64,000 nucleotides of DNA from Planctomycetota bacterium. GTDB taxonomy: Bacteria; Planctomycetota; Planctomycetia; Isosphaerales; Isosphaeraceae. The notes below the pieces were generated by a model that ran no database searches, was not told where the DNA came from, and saw nothing but the letters and a program-made list of their open reading frames with translations. Where the stretch lies: assembly GCA_021791715.1 (NCBI GenBank), contig JAJYWB010000001.1, positions 1-64,000 on the forward strand. Direction: 5' to 3'. Shown piece by piece: positions 22,974 through 32,963 of the stretch (positions are counted from its first letter, which is position 1; every line of letters starts with the position of its first letter). A program made the position numbers and the translations under genes.

Positions 22974-23696
22974 ATGTTCACGCACCGCAAAAAACCGCTT
23001 TTTCCCGTCAAAGTGGGGGAAGTCGATCCCAAATTCGCGCAGAAACTGCTCGAACAGTTCGGGGGTCGATCGGGCGAATTCACCGCGATGACCGAGTACT
23101 TCGTGCAGAGTTTCGCGTGCTCGCACAAGGGAATTCGCGATATGCTCCTTGATATCGCAACCGAGGAATTGTGTCATCTCGAGATGGTCGGACTGATGGT
23201 GGAGCAACTGCTCCGCGGCGCCGAACGCGAGGCCGCGTATGAGGATACGCTCTTCTCGATGATGGGCCAGGGACCGCAATTCGCCGATTCCATGGGGAAC
23301 GCCTGGACGAGCGATTGGATCCGGTCGTCGGGCGATCTCGTCGCCGACCTCAGACACAACATCTCGGCCGAAGCCGGCGCCAAAATGGCCTACGATCGCC
23401 TGATCCACATGACCGACGATCCAGGCTGCAAGGAAACGCTCACCTACCTGATGACGCGTGAAATCTCACACCAACGGATGTTCACAAGCGCACTCCAAAG
23501 CCTTGATCAGAAGATGGAGGGAACGCTCGAACCCAAAACGGATTTGCACACGTATTACAACCTTTCGCGCGACGGAGGGAACGGCGACGGGATCGGCTCG
23601 GACGAGCGAGGCCCCTGGAACGCCGACGGCGAGTGGCTTTTCGTCGATCGACCCGAGGATAAACTTTCGGCCAAGGTCGAAGGACCGAAACCGTAA
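22974..23696 (+). CDS. Manganese-containing (non-haem) catalase
   Basis: A 240-residue cytoplasmic enzyme that splits hydrogen peroxide at a di-manganese site. Ferritin-like four-helix pattern with metal ligands: Glu in GRSGEFTAMTEYFVQSF, Glu and His in ATEELCHLEMVG, Glu in SAEAGAKMAYDRLIHM, and Glu and His in MTREISHQRMF. Its length is slightly shorter than the 270-290 of many members. The ATG has AGGAGTGA ten bases upstream. It opens the stress cluster. Confidence 0.93.
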   Translation: MFTHRKKPLFPVKVGEVDPKFAQKLLEQFGGRSGEFTAMTEYFVQSFACSHKGIRDMLLDIATEELCHLEMVGLMVEQLLRGAEREAAYEDTLFSMMGQGPQFADSMGNAWTSDWIRSSGDLVADLRHNISAEAGAKMAYDRLIHMTDDPGCKETLTYLMTREISHQRMFTSALQSLDQKMEGTLEPKTDLHTYYNLSRDGGNGDGIGSDERGPWNADGEWLFVDRPEDKLSAKVEGPKP

Positions 23697-23931
23697 AAGC
23701 CGGCTCAAATCGCGACCGTTCGATCCCGGCCGAACGGCCGACAAACGACGCTCGTTCGCGGCCATGAAAGCGTCGTCCGCCCAAACGGGCGACGCTTCAT
23801 CCGGTCGTTCGTCGAGTCGTTATATATAATATCTATTCATTTGTGATAATTACGAGGAAATGTCAGAATCTTATTGACAACAACGCTCCGCAGAATTATG
23901 ATCTGTTAATTTATAAGATATCGACAACTAA

Positions 23932-24135
23932 TCAACTGATGGTTTTCTTGTCGCTTGAGGCGCGTTGTACGACGAGTCTGTTGAGGCTGTTTTGGAGCGA
24001 GTCGCGGTGGGTTTTCTCTTCGTCCAAAATCGCCTCGATTTCTCGACCGCCGGCGAGATCGCCCGGCGTCTGGAAGGCGTGCGCCAGGCCGTCAGCCATT
24101 GTATCCAACGCGCCTTCGCGGTCAGATCGGACCAA
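23932..24135 (-). pseudogene. 3' remnant of an unidentified gene fused behind the AI-2E fragment
   Basis: The minus-strand frame reads GALDTMADGLAHAFQTPGDL followed by GREIEAILDEEKTHRDSLQN, helical and protein-like, and stops at 23932. In the adjoining frame upstream, KVQVGEFGSGPHDQVWSDLT also reads like protein, so one frameshift would join them. No family recognised. 23697-23931 holds only an imperfect hairpin at 23768-23797 (AAGCGTC paired with GACGCTT) that may end the catalase transcript. Confidence 0.35.
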
Positions 24136-24727
24136 ACCTGGTCGTGCGGGCCCGAGCCGAACTCGCCGACTTGAACCTTGAGCTTTTGGGCCCTCCCGCG
24201 GAGCGCAATTGTTCGAGGATCGAGGGTTGTGAAACGACCTCGACTTTGGGAATGGCGTCGGTATCGGCGACGCGGATCGACGGTTTTTTCTCTCCCTCGG
24301 TTTTCGGATCGTCGACCTCCCTGGGCTTCGCCTGCATTTTGGCTTTGATTTCGTCGGCGAACGATTTCAGCCGCACCGCGGCGTTATCTCCGGCGGGTTT
24401 GAGAATGCGGGTCAGTTTTGTTTCAATGTTCTCTTGATAATCGGGCAAGCGTTTCACGAGCGAGGCGAGTTCGGCGCCGACGAGATAGCCGACTCCGCCG
24501 AGCGCTCCCAGAGTGATGAGGACGGTGAGGATGACGGCGAGTGCGCGCGGGAATCGCGCGCGTTCCAAAAGTCCAACGACCGGCGCCAGGGCGAAGCTAA
24601 GTAAGATCGAGACGATCAGCGTTTTGAGCACGGGTCCGGTAAAATACATGAAGGCGATGACCGCGAAGATGAGGATCGTCAGTTGGAACGGATCGGGAGA
24701 TCGGTTTGTTTCTTTATGCTCCGTCAT
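24122..24727 (-). pseudogene. Truncated AI-2E/PerM-family transporter
   Basis: Residues 15-90 hold three hydrophobic segments in the AI-2E (PerM) pattern: LTILIFAVIAFMYF, LIVSILLSFALAPVVGLLER and ALAVILTVLITLGALGGVGY. The normal family member is 340-400 residues with about eight spans and a central coiled segment. Here homology stops after QLRSAGGP, where LLEPLG and further spans should follow, and the frame runs into unrelated sequence. I read it as the 5' half of a transporter gene that lost its 3' half by deletion or recombination. Confidence 0.7.
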
Positions 24728-24954
24728 GGATGCTCCTTACACGGATAAGACGAACGACGCGTCGGCGTGAAATCGAGTCGAAAGCCGAAAATCGCGTTTT
24801 CCGGCGAGTCTTACGGTTTTCGATTCGAGTCGGGGTCGACGCGCATCCGTCTCGCGGCGACCCGTTGATTCATTCGATTCGTAATGACTAAGCACTTGAT
24901 TGGGATAATGGATTGTGTTTGGCGCTCAAGTGAATTGATTGTGAAATAGCGGAG

Positions 24955-25203
24955 CTAAACGTCTTCTTTTGTGAGCGGCGAATCGCCCGAGGCGGCGTGA
25001 GCTTCGTGCTTCCATTTGATCGTGCTCAGGTGTTTCTCGATCGCCTCGCGCGTCTCGCCGGTTTTCCGTTGGATGAGGCCGACGAATTGATCGTATTTGC
25101 CGTCGACGACTCGAAATTCGTCGTCGGTGATCTCGCCCCATTTTTCCTTAACCTTGCCCCGAAGCTCTTGCCATCGTCCTTTCAAAACATCGGCGTTAAA
25201 CAT
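24955..25203 (-). CDS. CsbD-family stress protein
   Basis: An 82-residue protein starting MFNADVLKGRWQELRGKVKE and continuing KWGEITDDEFRVVDGKYDQF and VGLIQRKTGETREAIEK, the complete CsbD domain. CsbD proteins are small, abundant general-stress proteins with no known enzyme activity. The ATG at 25203 is preceded by AAGGAG; the longer frame to 25290 is not needed. A near-consensus sigma-54 promoter lies at 25274-25289 in the right orientation. Divergent from the membrane-protein operon at 25575. Confidence 0.9.
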   Translation of the reverse strand: MFNADVLKGRWQELRGKVKEKWGEITDDEFRVVDGKYDQFVGLIQRKTGETREAIEKHLSTIKWKHEAHAASGDSPLTKEDV

Positions 25204-25273
25204 GATTCGCTCCTTGATGAGAGTGTGACCGTCAAAAGGATTCTTTGAGCCGCGAATACCACATGAATGACAA

Positions 25274-25289
25274 CGCACTCCACGTGCCA
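25274..25289 (-). promoter_or_regulatory. Sigma-54 (-24/-12) promoter of the CsbD gene
   Basis: The minus strand reads TGGCACG-TGGA-GTGCG against the consensus TGGCACR-NNNN-TTGCW: a perfect -24 half, GG-N10-GC spacing, and two mismatches in the -12 half. The -12 GC lies about 72 bases before the start codon. Confidence 0.65.
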
Positions 25290-25395
25290 AACATCGACAA
25301 TCGGTGTGAATTTAAAGCGGCTTTGATCGATCCGCGTCATTTTTTATCTATAAGGGTGCATCGTTTTTGATCATCGCGGGGATCGGCCGAGAGAT

Positions 25396-25411
25396 TGGCA
25401 CAAGTCTTGCA
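25396..25411 (+). promoter_or_regulatory. Sigma-54 promoter of the small membrane-protein operon
   Basis: TGGCACA-AGTC-TTGCA fits the -24/-12 consensus TGGCACRNNNNTTGCW at every fixed position, with exact GG-N10-GC spacing. It faces the operon starting at 25575 and would give a leader of roughly 150 bases. Confidence 0.75.
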
Positions 25412-25574
25412 TGAAATATTTTGAAGACGCTTTGTGTCGGCGTGTGTTGATCAAACGTTCTATAGCGCTTTCGGGGACCGACGGGATCGGTCGACCGAAC
25501 CGCGCAAGATTTGACAGTGGTAAGGTATCTTTCGTGTTCGCTCCCGCTCACCGGGGTTATGAGTCGAGACAATC

Positions 25575-26105
25575 ATGATGTCGAACGTATCAAACGATCC
25601 CGAGATTGATGAAATTCGCAAGCGAATGAGCGTGATACGTCGCGAGATGCACGTCGATTTTCAGACCGCGGTGCAATCGGCCGAGCGTCTATTTGATTGG
25701 AAGGGATATGTGACGCGATTTCCATGGGTTGCGCTCGCTCTCGCCGCGGGGGTCGGTTTTATCGTCGCCCCCGCGCGTCGTCGGACGAAGGTCATAAAAG
25801 GCGTTTCCGCGACCGCCTCGGTTTCGCCTTCACGAATTCCCGAGGAGAACCCGGATTCGCCGCGGTCGGAAGCGGCGAAGTCGCGTTCGACGGGTGAAAT
25901 GATCGGGCTCGCGTTCGGGATTTTGGGTCCGATCGTCGTTCGCGTGGCTCAAAGTTACACCATTTCCGCGATCGAGAATTGGCTCAATTCGAATACTCAA
26001 ATGAATTCCGGTCGGGGGGTGAAACCTCGGCCAAATCCGGAGAATTTCGATGATGCGTCGCGTACCGATCAACCGCGTTGGGACCGTACCTCCGGACGGA
26101 TTTAA
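25575..26105 (+). CDS. Small membrane protein of the stress cluster
   Basis: A 176-residue protein, no named family. Residues 8-45 are a charged amphipathic helix (EIDEIRKRMSVIRREMHVDF) followed by FPWVALALAAGVGFIVAP, a single membrane span ending in a positive cluster (ARRRTK). A second weakly hydrophobic segment (GLAFGILGPIVVRVAQSY) lies near residue 118. The layout resembles DUF3618/DUF883-type proteins. First gene of a three-gene overlapping operon behind a consensus sigma-54 site. Confidence 0.7.
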   Translation: MMSNVSNDPEIDEIRKRMSVIRREMHVDFQTAVQSAERLFDWKGYVTRFPWVALALAAGVGFIVAPARRRTKVIKGVSATASVSPSRIPEENPDSPRSEAAKSRSTGEMIGLAFGILGPIVVRVAQSYTISAIENWLNSNTQMNSGRGVKPRPNPENFDDASRTDQPRWDRTSGRI

Positions 26106-26283
26106 GTCGTCGCATCGAATCTCGACGGCGGGGAGGGAATCCGAATGGTTGGACTGGAGTCGGAACCGAATCTCGAAAGTCGACGAAATCGTTCGTGATC
26201 AAACCCGGCGTCACCCGTTACCGATGTTGGGGGGCGCGCTGATTTTGGGAGTCGCACTCGGATGGTTGATCAAAAAACGATGA
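26050..26283 (+). CDS. Small C-tail-anchored membrane protein (DUF883-like)
   Basis: A 77-residue protein with a charged N-terminal half (SRNRISKVDEIVRDQTRRHP) and a C-terminal glycine-zipper span GGALILGVALGWLIKKR. This is the ending typical of DUF883/ElaB-type proteins. The first part overlaps the upstream gene by 56 bases in another frame, so the true start may be later. Its stop overlaps the next start by 4 bases (ATGA). Confidence 0.65.
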   Translation: MMRRVPINRVGTVPPDGFKSSHRISTAGRESEWLDWSRNRISKVDEIVRDQTRRHPLPMLGGALILGVALGWLIKKR

Positions 26284-26723
26284 ATGGAGCGGCGAACAAG
26301 GCCGAGGAGCCGTCGGGATCGGTGAGCGAAAGTCTCGCCGATTTTGTCGACAACCTCGCCGAGTTGGGGGAGCTTCAGCTTCGGCTGTTGCGGCAAGACG
26401 CGCGTACGAGTTTTCATAAAGCGAGGCTTGCGATCCTCCTTTTCGGGCTCGGCTTTTGCGCGATTTTCGCGGGAATTTCGCTCGCTCTCTTCGGATTGGT
26501 TGAAATGCTCGCGGCGCACGCAGTGATGAGTCGTCCCGCGGCCTTTTTGGCGGTCGGATTCGGCGCCCTGGTTTTCGGATCTCTCGCGTTCCAGTATTCG
26601 TCGGGTCGAATCGCGTCGTCGGGTGAGGGATTTCGTCGCTCGAACGAAGAATTGATCCGCAATCTCGCGTGGGTGAGAACGGTTTTGACACAAAGCGGCC
26701 GATCGCGGAAGCGGCGCGCGTAA
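26280..26723 (+). CDS. Holin-X-like (DUF1469) membrane protein
   Basis: A 147-residue protein with two strong spans: AILLFGLGFCAIFAGISLAL and AAFLAVGFGALVFGSLAF. They follow an amphipathic helix (LADFVDNLAELGELQLRLLR), the order seen in the 'putative actinobacterial holin-X' family, which despite its name is often chromosomal and stress-linked. I start it at 26280 because of the ATGA overlap; an in-frame ATG at 26262 adds six residues. Confidence 0.8.
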   Translation: MNGAANKAEEPSGSVSESLADFVDNLAELGELQLRLLRQDARTSFHKARLAILLFGLGFCAIFAGISLALFGLVEMLAAHAVMSRPAAFLAVGFGALVFGSLAFQYSSGRIASSGEGFRRSNEELIRNLAWVRTVLTQSGRSRKRRA

Positions 26724-26742
26724 CTCGGCGTCGTTTGTGGAT

Positions 26743-26758
26743 CGGCATAAGCTTTGCA
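26743..26758 (+). promoter_or_regulatory. Sigma-54 promoter before the gene at 26830
   Basis: CGGCATA-AGCT-TTGCA matches TGGCACRNNNNTTGCW with two mismatches in the -24 half, an exact GG-N10-GC spacing and a perfect -12 half. The start codon lies about 70 bases downstream. Confidence 0.65.
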
Positions 26759-26829
26759 CTCGATTTTTAACAAGGTAAGACGGTTTTATGCAATCGTTTG
26801 AGAATCTTTTAGAAAAAGGAGACGAAACG

Positions 26830-27036
26830 ATGACTCAAGCTTTCGCCGACGACGCACGCGCGCTTCACCCCGACCGAGTCTCTCCGACCGGATCGCCCCC
26901 CACGGGCCGCGATCATACTTACGGCGACGACCTGGTCGGCAAGATCGAGGATTTCGCCCGCGAGCACCCGCTATCGTTCGGGCTTTACGCGCTCGGCGTC
27001 GGTTTCGTATTGGGCTGGAAACTCAAGCCCTGGTGA
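26830..27036 (+). CDS. Small tail-anchored membrane protein
   Basis: A 68-residue protein beginning MTQAFADDARALHPD. The proline- and acid-rich first half is followed by LVGKIEDFAREHPLSFGLYA and the span LGVGFVLGWKLKPW, again the DUF883-like ending. The start at 26830 follows a clear AAGGAGA; the longer frame from 26788 is not needed. It has its own sigma-54 site. From 27037 to 27318 I see no gene. Confidence 0.75.
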   Translation: MTQAFADDARALHPDRVSPTGSPPTGRDHTYGDDLVGKIEDFAREHPLSFGLYALGVGFVLGWKLKPW

Positions 27037-27318
27037 AGGACTTAAGAGCATGCGTTGATAATTATATCGACGCAATACTTGATCTAGACTTTATGATATA
27101 AGAATCGCCCTGTCGATTCGTCGCGGCGGATCGACACGGCGTTGTTTATTGAAGCGGTATTTTATGAAAGAACGATTGTATTAAATGAAACCGGCGATGA
27201 TTTGAGATCTCTAGTCGATCGGCGCCGCGCCTTACGCCGCGCGACCCGTCGGATGAATCGCGCGGCGTGTTTGGGAAGGCCTTTTAGAGGGACTTCTTGG
27301 CGGATCGACGGTTTCCGA

Positions 27319-27741
27319 TCATCGCGATCGAAGCGACAATCCGACGAGCAATCCCGCGACGAGGCCGACGCCGAGGGCGACGACCATCGATTCGGTGGGG
27401 TTGCGTCTGACCACCTCGCGCGAGTCTTCATAGCGTTCACGCGCGTGCTCGGCGAGCCGGCCGTAATTATCGTGTAAACGTTCCTTCGCCTGGCCGACGT
27501 ATTCGCCCGCGGTTTCCGCCGCATGAGAAATCATGTTCGCTCCTTTTGAAGTAATATCGTTGAGGAAAGACTCGACCGCGTCGCGACTCTCGCCGGTTTT
27601 TTGTTGGATTCCGCCCACGAGTCGATCGACGTCTCCTCCATGAATTTGAAGGTCTTCATCGCTCAACTCGTTCCACTTCTCTTTCACTCGACCTTTCACC
27701 TGGTTCCATCGCCCAAGCAATACTTGCTTATTAACCGACAT
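27319..27741 (-). CDS. CsbD-DUF883 fusion stress protein
   Basis: A 140-residue protein. Residues 1-65 are a CsbD domain (LLGRWNQVKGRVKEKWNELS, then VGGIQQKTGESRDAVESFL). Residues 70-140 are a DUF883/ElaB-like part: a long helix (AKERLHDNYGRLAEHARERY), RRNPTESMVVALGVGLVAGL and a basic end. The fusion would tether the CsbD part to the inner membrane. ATG at 27741 follows GAGGAGAT. A hairpin lies in its leader. Confidence 0.9.
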   Translation of the reverse strand: MSVNKQVLLGRWNQVKGRVKEKWNELSDEDLQIHGGDVDRLVGGIQQKTGESRDAVESFLNDITSKGANMISHAAETAGEYVGQAKERLHDNYGRLAEHARERYEDSREVVRRNPTESMVVALGVGLVAGLLVGLSLRSR

Positions 27742-27760
27742 CTTAATCTCCTCATGTATA

Positions 27761-27779
27761 GTCGCCGGCCCGCGGCGAC
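27761..27779. other. Perfect 7-bp hairpin in the leader of the CsbD-DUF883 gene
   Basis: GTCGCCG and CGGCGAC pair across a five-base loop, 20 bases before the start codon at 27741 and upstream of its ribosome binding site. It could end transcription from upstream or shape the leader; no T-run follows on either strand. Confidence 0.4.
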
Positions 27780-27896
27780 GACGTCCGGTTCATTGAAACG
27801 ACGTGCGTCGCGGGAACGTCCGATCGCGGCGCCCATGAAGGTTCGCGAGCCGAGTTCGACCCCCGACCTTGCTTGGACGTGCTATCGATAGGCGAT

Positions 27897-28112
27897 TTAC
27901 TCTTTGGGAGGAACCGACTGGCCCGCGCTGTTCGCCGGAGGATTCGATCCCGTCGAATTGATCTTCTGGGTCGTCTCGGTGGTCGTCGTTCCGGTCGGCG
28001 AGGTGACGGTCTCTTTTTTCTCGACTTTCGCTTCTTCACCGCATCCCGCGAACCCCGTCATAAAACAGAACGAGGCTGCGAGGACGGCGACGATCGACTT
28101 TTGACTTCTCAT
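27897..28112 (-). CDS. Small lipoprotein of the stress cluster
   Basis: A 71-residue protein: MRSQKSIVAVLAASFCFM, then the lipobox FAGC (Cys near residue 24), then a Thr/Glu/Lys-rich tail without cysteines (SPTGTTTTETTQKINSTG). It should be lipid-anchored in the periplasm. AAGGAGAG precedes the ATG at 28112. A sigma-54 site lies 88 bases upstream, tying it to the cluster. Confidence 0.8.
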   Translation of the reverse strand: MRSQKSIVAVLAASFCFMTGFAGCGEEAKVEKKETVTSPTGTTTTETTQKINSTGSNPPANSAGQSVPPKE

Positions 28113-28198
28113 GATGCTCTCCTTGTCGTGAGTGTGTACGACGCGGGCTCGACTCTCCGTGGAGTCGAGCCGAGCGTTAGTGATTCGGAAAACTAAAA

Positions 28199-28214
28199 CG
28201 CAAGCCGCGTGCCG
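28199..28214 (-). promoter_or_regulatory. Sigma-54 promoter of the lipoprotein gene
   Basis: The minus strand reads CGGCACG-CGGC-TTGCG: GGCACG and TTGC fixed, GG-N10-GC spacing exact, with only the outermost consensus bases changed. Confidence 0.65.
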
Positions 28215-28382
28215 AAGCCGAGCAATTTCGCCGAATCGACGGCGATTCGCCAAAACGCTCGGTTGAGCAATCACTCATATCGATTTATTGAATAAATTCA
28301 AGCGACATGACGTATGTATATTGTGAAGAAACGTAATTATTCTTAATAGACATGCGAACCTGACGCGGCTACGCCTCGCTTA

Positions 28383-28567
28383 GAGTCTTTGTCTGTATCT
28401 TCTTCGCGCCGGGCGCGCATCTGTTGAGCTAACGGAAGTAGAGATTATATTAACCCGACGCGCTAGCGAGGGTCCGATCAAATGATCAATCGAAAGTTTT
28501 CACGATATTATCAGAAGACCCTCGCTCGCGCGTCGGGTTGGTATGATTGCGGCGCCGCCGCGTTAGG
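28383..28567 (-). repeat. Dispersed palindromic element, copy B
   Basis: This is the inverted copy of 12149-12323. The mirror ends GACGCGCTAGCGAGGG and CCCTCGCTCGCGCGTCGGGT flank the same core, and homology runs beyond them on both sides to CGTTAGG and to GTCTGTATCT. The region 28215-28382 next to it is A+T-rich and gene-free. Confidence 0.85.
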
Positions 28568-28910
28568 AATTGAAGAGAGATTGAAAGAAAAACCGTCGCT
28601 TCTCGCCCGGTGATTCTGTTCTTCGCGGTTTTGGCGGGGCGGGTCGGGGAGGAAGATCGGCCGGCTTTCGCCGCGACGCTTCGAGTTCGGTCGCGTGAGA
28701 CTGAATTCGATCAGGGACCGAGGTGCGAGCGAGAATCGGGCGAATCGAGCCGTCGCGTTTGATATTCGACGCGACGACGAGTCGAAAGGTATCGTCGTCT
28801 CGATCGAAAAAATCGCGTCCGGGGATGGAACCCGATTGAAATCGCGCCGCGATCGGCGTATAAAGAGATGGAGTTGAAGAACCCGACGACCATTCGCCGT
28901 TTCCCCCCAA
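28563..28910 (-). CDS. Hypothetical protein, doubtful
   Basis: A 115-residue frame starting at TTG. It reads DDTFRLVVASNIKRDGSIRP and ATELEASRRKPADLPPRPAP, more protein-like than its neighbours, with a basic proline-rich end. There is no signal peptide, weak ribosome binding site and no family. Its 3' end touches repeat copy B. It could be real or chance. Confidence 0.3.
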   Translation of the reverse strand: MGGNGEWSSGSSTPSLYTPIAARFQSGSIPGRDFFDRDDDTFRLVVASNIKRDGSIRPILARTSVPDRIQSHATELEASRRKPADLPPRPAPPKPRRTESPGEKRRFFFQSLFNS

Positions 28911-29278
28911 ACCTTTATCCTACCCGACAAACTGTAACGGTTGAAAAATCGGGAACGGGTGTGACGGCGAAATCGTGATCAGCGAATTTGTGACGGCACT
29001 TCGACGCCTCGACGTGTCGCATCGGGAGACGAGCACTCCTCTTCGATCGATCCCAAGCTAAACCGATGTCTCTCGCAAAGAGATCGATCTTTTGAATGGG
29101 CCAATCGAGCCGCTCGAAGGCTCACACGTATGTTTGGTATTTCGGTCATTCGTTTTGAAAGTGTTTGACGACGACCGCAATCTTCGATCGACGCGTGATC
29201 GATCAAGTCGCTTTAGAATCGTGACGTCTCCCACCGAACCCGTCGAACCCCTATCCTTGAACGACTCAGCGAATCACC
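28911..29278. other. Gene-free stretch upstream of coaE
   Basis: About 370 bases with no protein-like frame on either strand and no clear hairpin; presumably the coaE promoter region. Confidence 0.4.
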
Positions 29279-30154
29279 ATGCCGCCCGATCCCGAACAAA
29301 TCGACACTGAGAGGCGCGATCGACCGCGTTGGATCCACGGTCGAATCCCCGTCGTCGGCTTGGTGGGGGGAATCGGCGCGGGGAAAAGCCGCGTGGCGGC
29401 CGAATTCGCGCGTCGGGGCTTTTGCGTCGTCGAAGCCGATCGCATCGGTCACGCAGTGTTGCGCGACCCCGAGATCGCTCGCCGAGTGATCGCGGCGTTC
29501 GGCGATCGGATCGTCGCTTCTCCGGTCGCGGGGAACGGATCAAGCAACGGCTTAAAGAAGGCTTCGAGCTCGAACGGGTCGGCGACGAACGAGACCGACT
29601 CGTCAGGGTACGCCCCGAACCGAGCGTCCTCGAAAGACTCGCGTCGATTCGACTCGAACTCGAACTCGATCGAGATTGATCGTCGCGCTTTGGGGCGAAT
29701 CGTTTTCGCCGATCCCGCCGAGCTGCGTCGTTTGGAGGCGATCGTTCACCCGCCGATGCGCTCCGAGTTCGAGCGATTGATCCGCTCCGCGGTCGCAGAT
29801 CAAACCGTCGTCGGAGTCGTCATCGACGCGGCGATTCTCTTCGAGGCGCAATGGAACGACCTATGCGATTATGTGGTATTCGTCGATTCGTCGCGCCCCG
29901 TTCGGCTCGCTCGTCTCGCCGTAGCTCGGGGTTACGGCGAAGCCGATCTGGCGGCTCGCGAGGCGACACAAACGCCGCTTGAAAGCAAACTCAGCCGCGC
30001 CGATTTCGTCGTCGAAAACGACGGATCCGAGGCCGATCTCGCCGCCCGAGTCGATCGCGTGATCGCCGAGATTGGATCGCGAAGCGAAGCCGCCGGACGG
30101 GGCGATTTCGACCTCGTTTCACCGTCAATCGACGTTCCTATTTCCAATGGATAA
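29279..30154 (+). CDS. coaE: Dephospho-CoA kinase with a Ser/Asn-rich insertion
   Basis: Catalyses the last step of coenzyme A synthesis, ATP-dependent 3'-phosphorylation of dephospho-CoA. P-loop VVGLVGGIGAGKSRVAAEFA near residue 25, the substrate loop VVEADRIGH near 50, IVHPPMR, DAAILFEAQWNDLCDYVVFV, and the lid helix LARLAVARG are all present. The family is normally about 200 residues; here 291. Residues about 86-132 are a Ser/Asn/Lys low-complexity insert (NGSSNGLKKASSSNG) placed between the core and the IDRRALGRIVF helix. The insertion should be a surface loop and need not abolish activity. Confidence 0.92.
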   Translation: MPPDPEQIDTERRDRPRWIHGRIPVVGLVGGIGAGKSRVAAEFARRGFCVVEADRIGHAVLRDPEIARRVIAAFGDRIVASPVAGNGSSNGLKKASSSNGSATNETDSSGYAPNRASSKDSRRFDSNSNSIEIDRRALGRIVFADPAELRRLEAIVHPPMRSEFERLIRSAVADQTVVGVVIDAAILFEAQWNDLCDYVVFVDSSRPVRLARLAVARGYGEADLAAREATQTPLESKLSRADFVVENDGSEADLAARVDRVIAEIGSRSEAAGRGDFDLVSPSIDVPISNG

Positions 30155-30401
30155 GAGCATGATATTATCACTCTTTATATCGATAATTCATGATGCAAGA
30201 TCGCACTCCGAGGCGTCGGGCTCGGTTCATGGGTCGGCGCGGCGCCGGGGAAAGAGTCGTTTGATTTTTGATGTTTCGGTTCGCCGTGGTCGATCGTCTC
30301 GTTATTCCGATGTGAGCGGACACGGCCGGAGTTGAATGATCGTTGTTGTATTTCGTTGTGATCACTGATTGCTAGTCGCGGCCCAGGAGTTTGGAGCCAT
30401 C

Positions 30402-32306
<1,905 letters not shown>

Positions 32307-32344
32307 TAACCTCCGGAAAGAAACCATATAAGGATCCATAAGAT

Positions 32345-32842
32345 ATGGCGGTATTTCGGGGAGAGTTGACCGCTCCGGCGGGTCGCTTCGCGATCGTGGC
32401 GTCTCGGTTCAATTCGCTTGTAACCGAGGCGCTTTTATCGGGTTGTCGCGATTCGTTCCAGAGCCATGGAGTGACCGAAGACCGAATCGACGTCGCGTGG
32501 GCGCCGGGTTCGTTCGAAATCCCGCTCGTCGCGCGCAAGCTCGCCGAAACGGGGCGTTACGCCGCGATCGTATGCCTGGGATGCGTGATCAAAGGAGAAA
32601 CCGATCATTATGATCATGTCGCGGGACAAGCCGCGGCGGGGGTGATGCAGGCGGGTTTGGCGACGGGAACGCCCGTGATCTTCGGCGTCTTGACGACCGA
32701 CACGGTCGAGCAGGCGCTCAATCGTTGCGGGCTCAAGGCCGGCAACAAAGGCGCCGAGGCCGCGACGACGGCGATCGAAATGGCCGATCTAATGAATCGC
32801 ATCGCCGGGGTGAACACATCCTACGGCGCGCGGTTTGCTTGA
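32345..32842 (+). CDS. ribH: 6,7-dimethyl-8-ribityllumazine synthase
   Basis: Makes the riboflavin precursor lumazine from the ribityl-uracil and the dihydroxybutanone phosphate. The 165-residue protein has [19 protein letters not shown], the substrate loop [39 protein letters not shown] with the catalytic His, and [15 protein letters not shown]. It ends [14 protein letters not shown]. No nusB follows; the next 120 bases are gene-free. Confidence 0.96.
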   Translation: MAVFRGELTAPAGRFAIVASRFNSLVTEALLSGCRDSFQSHGVTEDRIDVAWAPGSFEIPLVARKLAETGRYAAIVCLGCVIKGETDHYDHVAGQAAAGVMQAGLATGTPVIFGVLTTDTVEQALNRCGLKAGNKGAEAATTAIEMADLMNRIAGVNTSYGARFA

Positions 32843-32963
32843 TGAAGGTTCCGTCGCGGGGGCGTCGAAGCGCCCCATTCCGTAGCGTTCGTGCTCGGTC
32901 TCCTCGGCCGCGCCGAGCGTTCTGGAACACGCGTAACGAGCTTCTCGTCGAGGTGTTCGAGGA

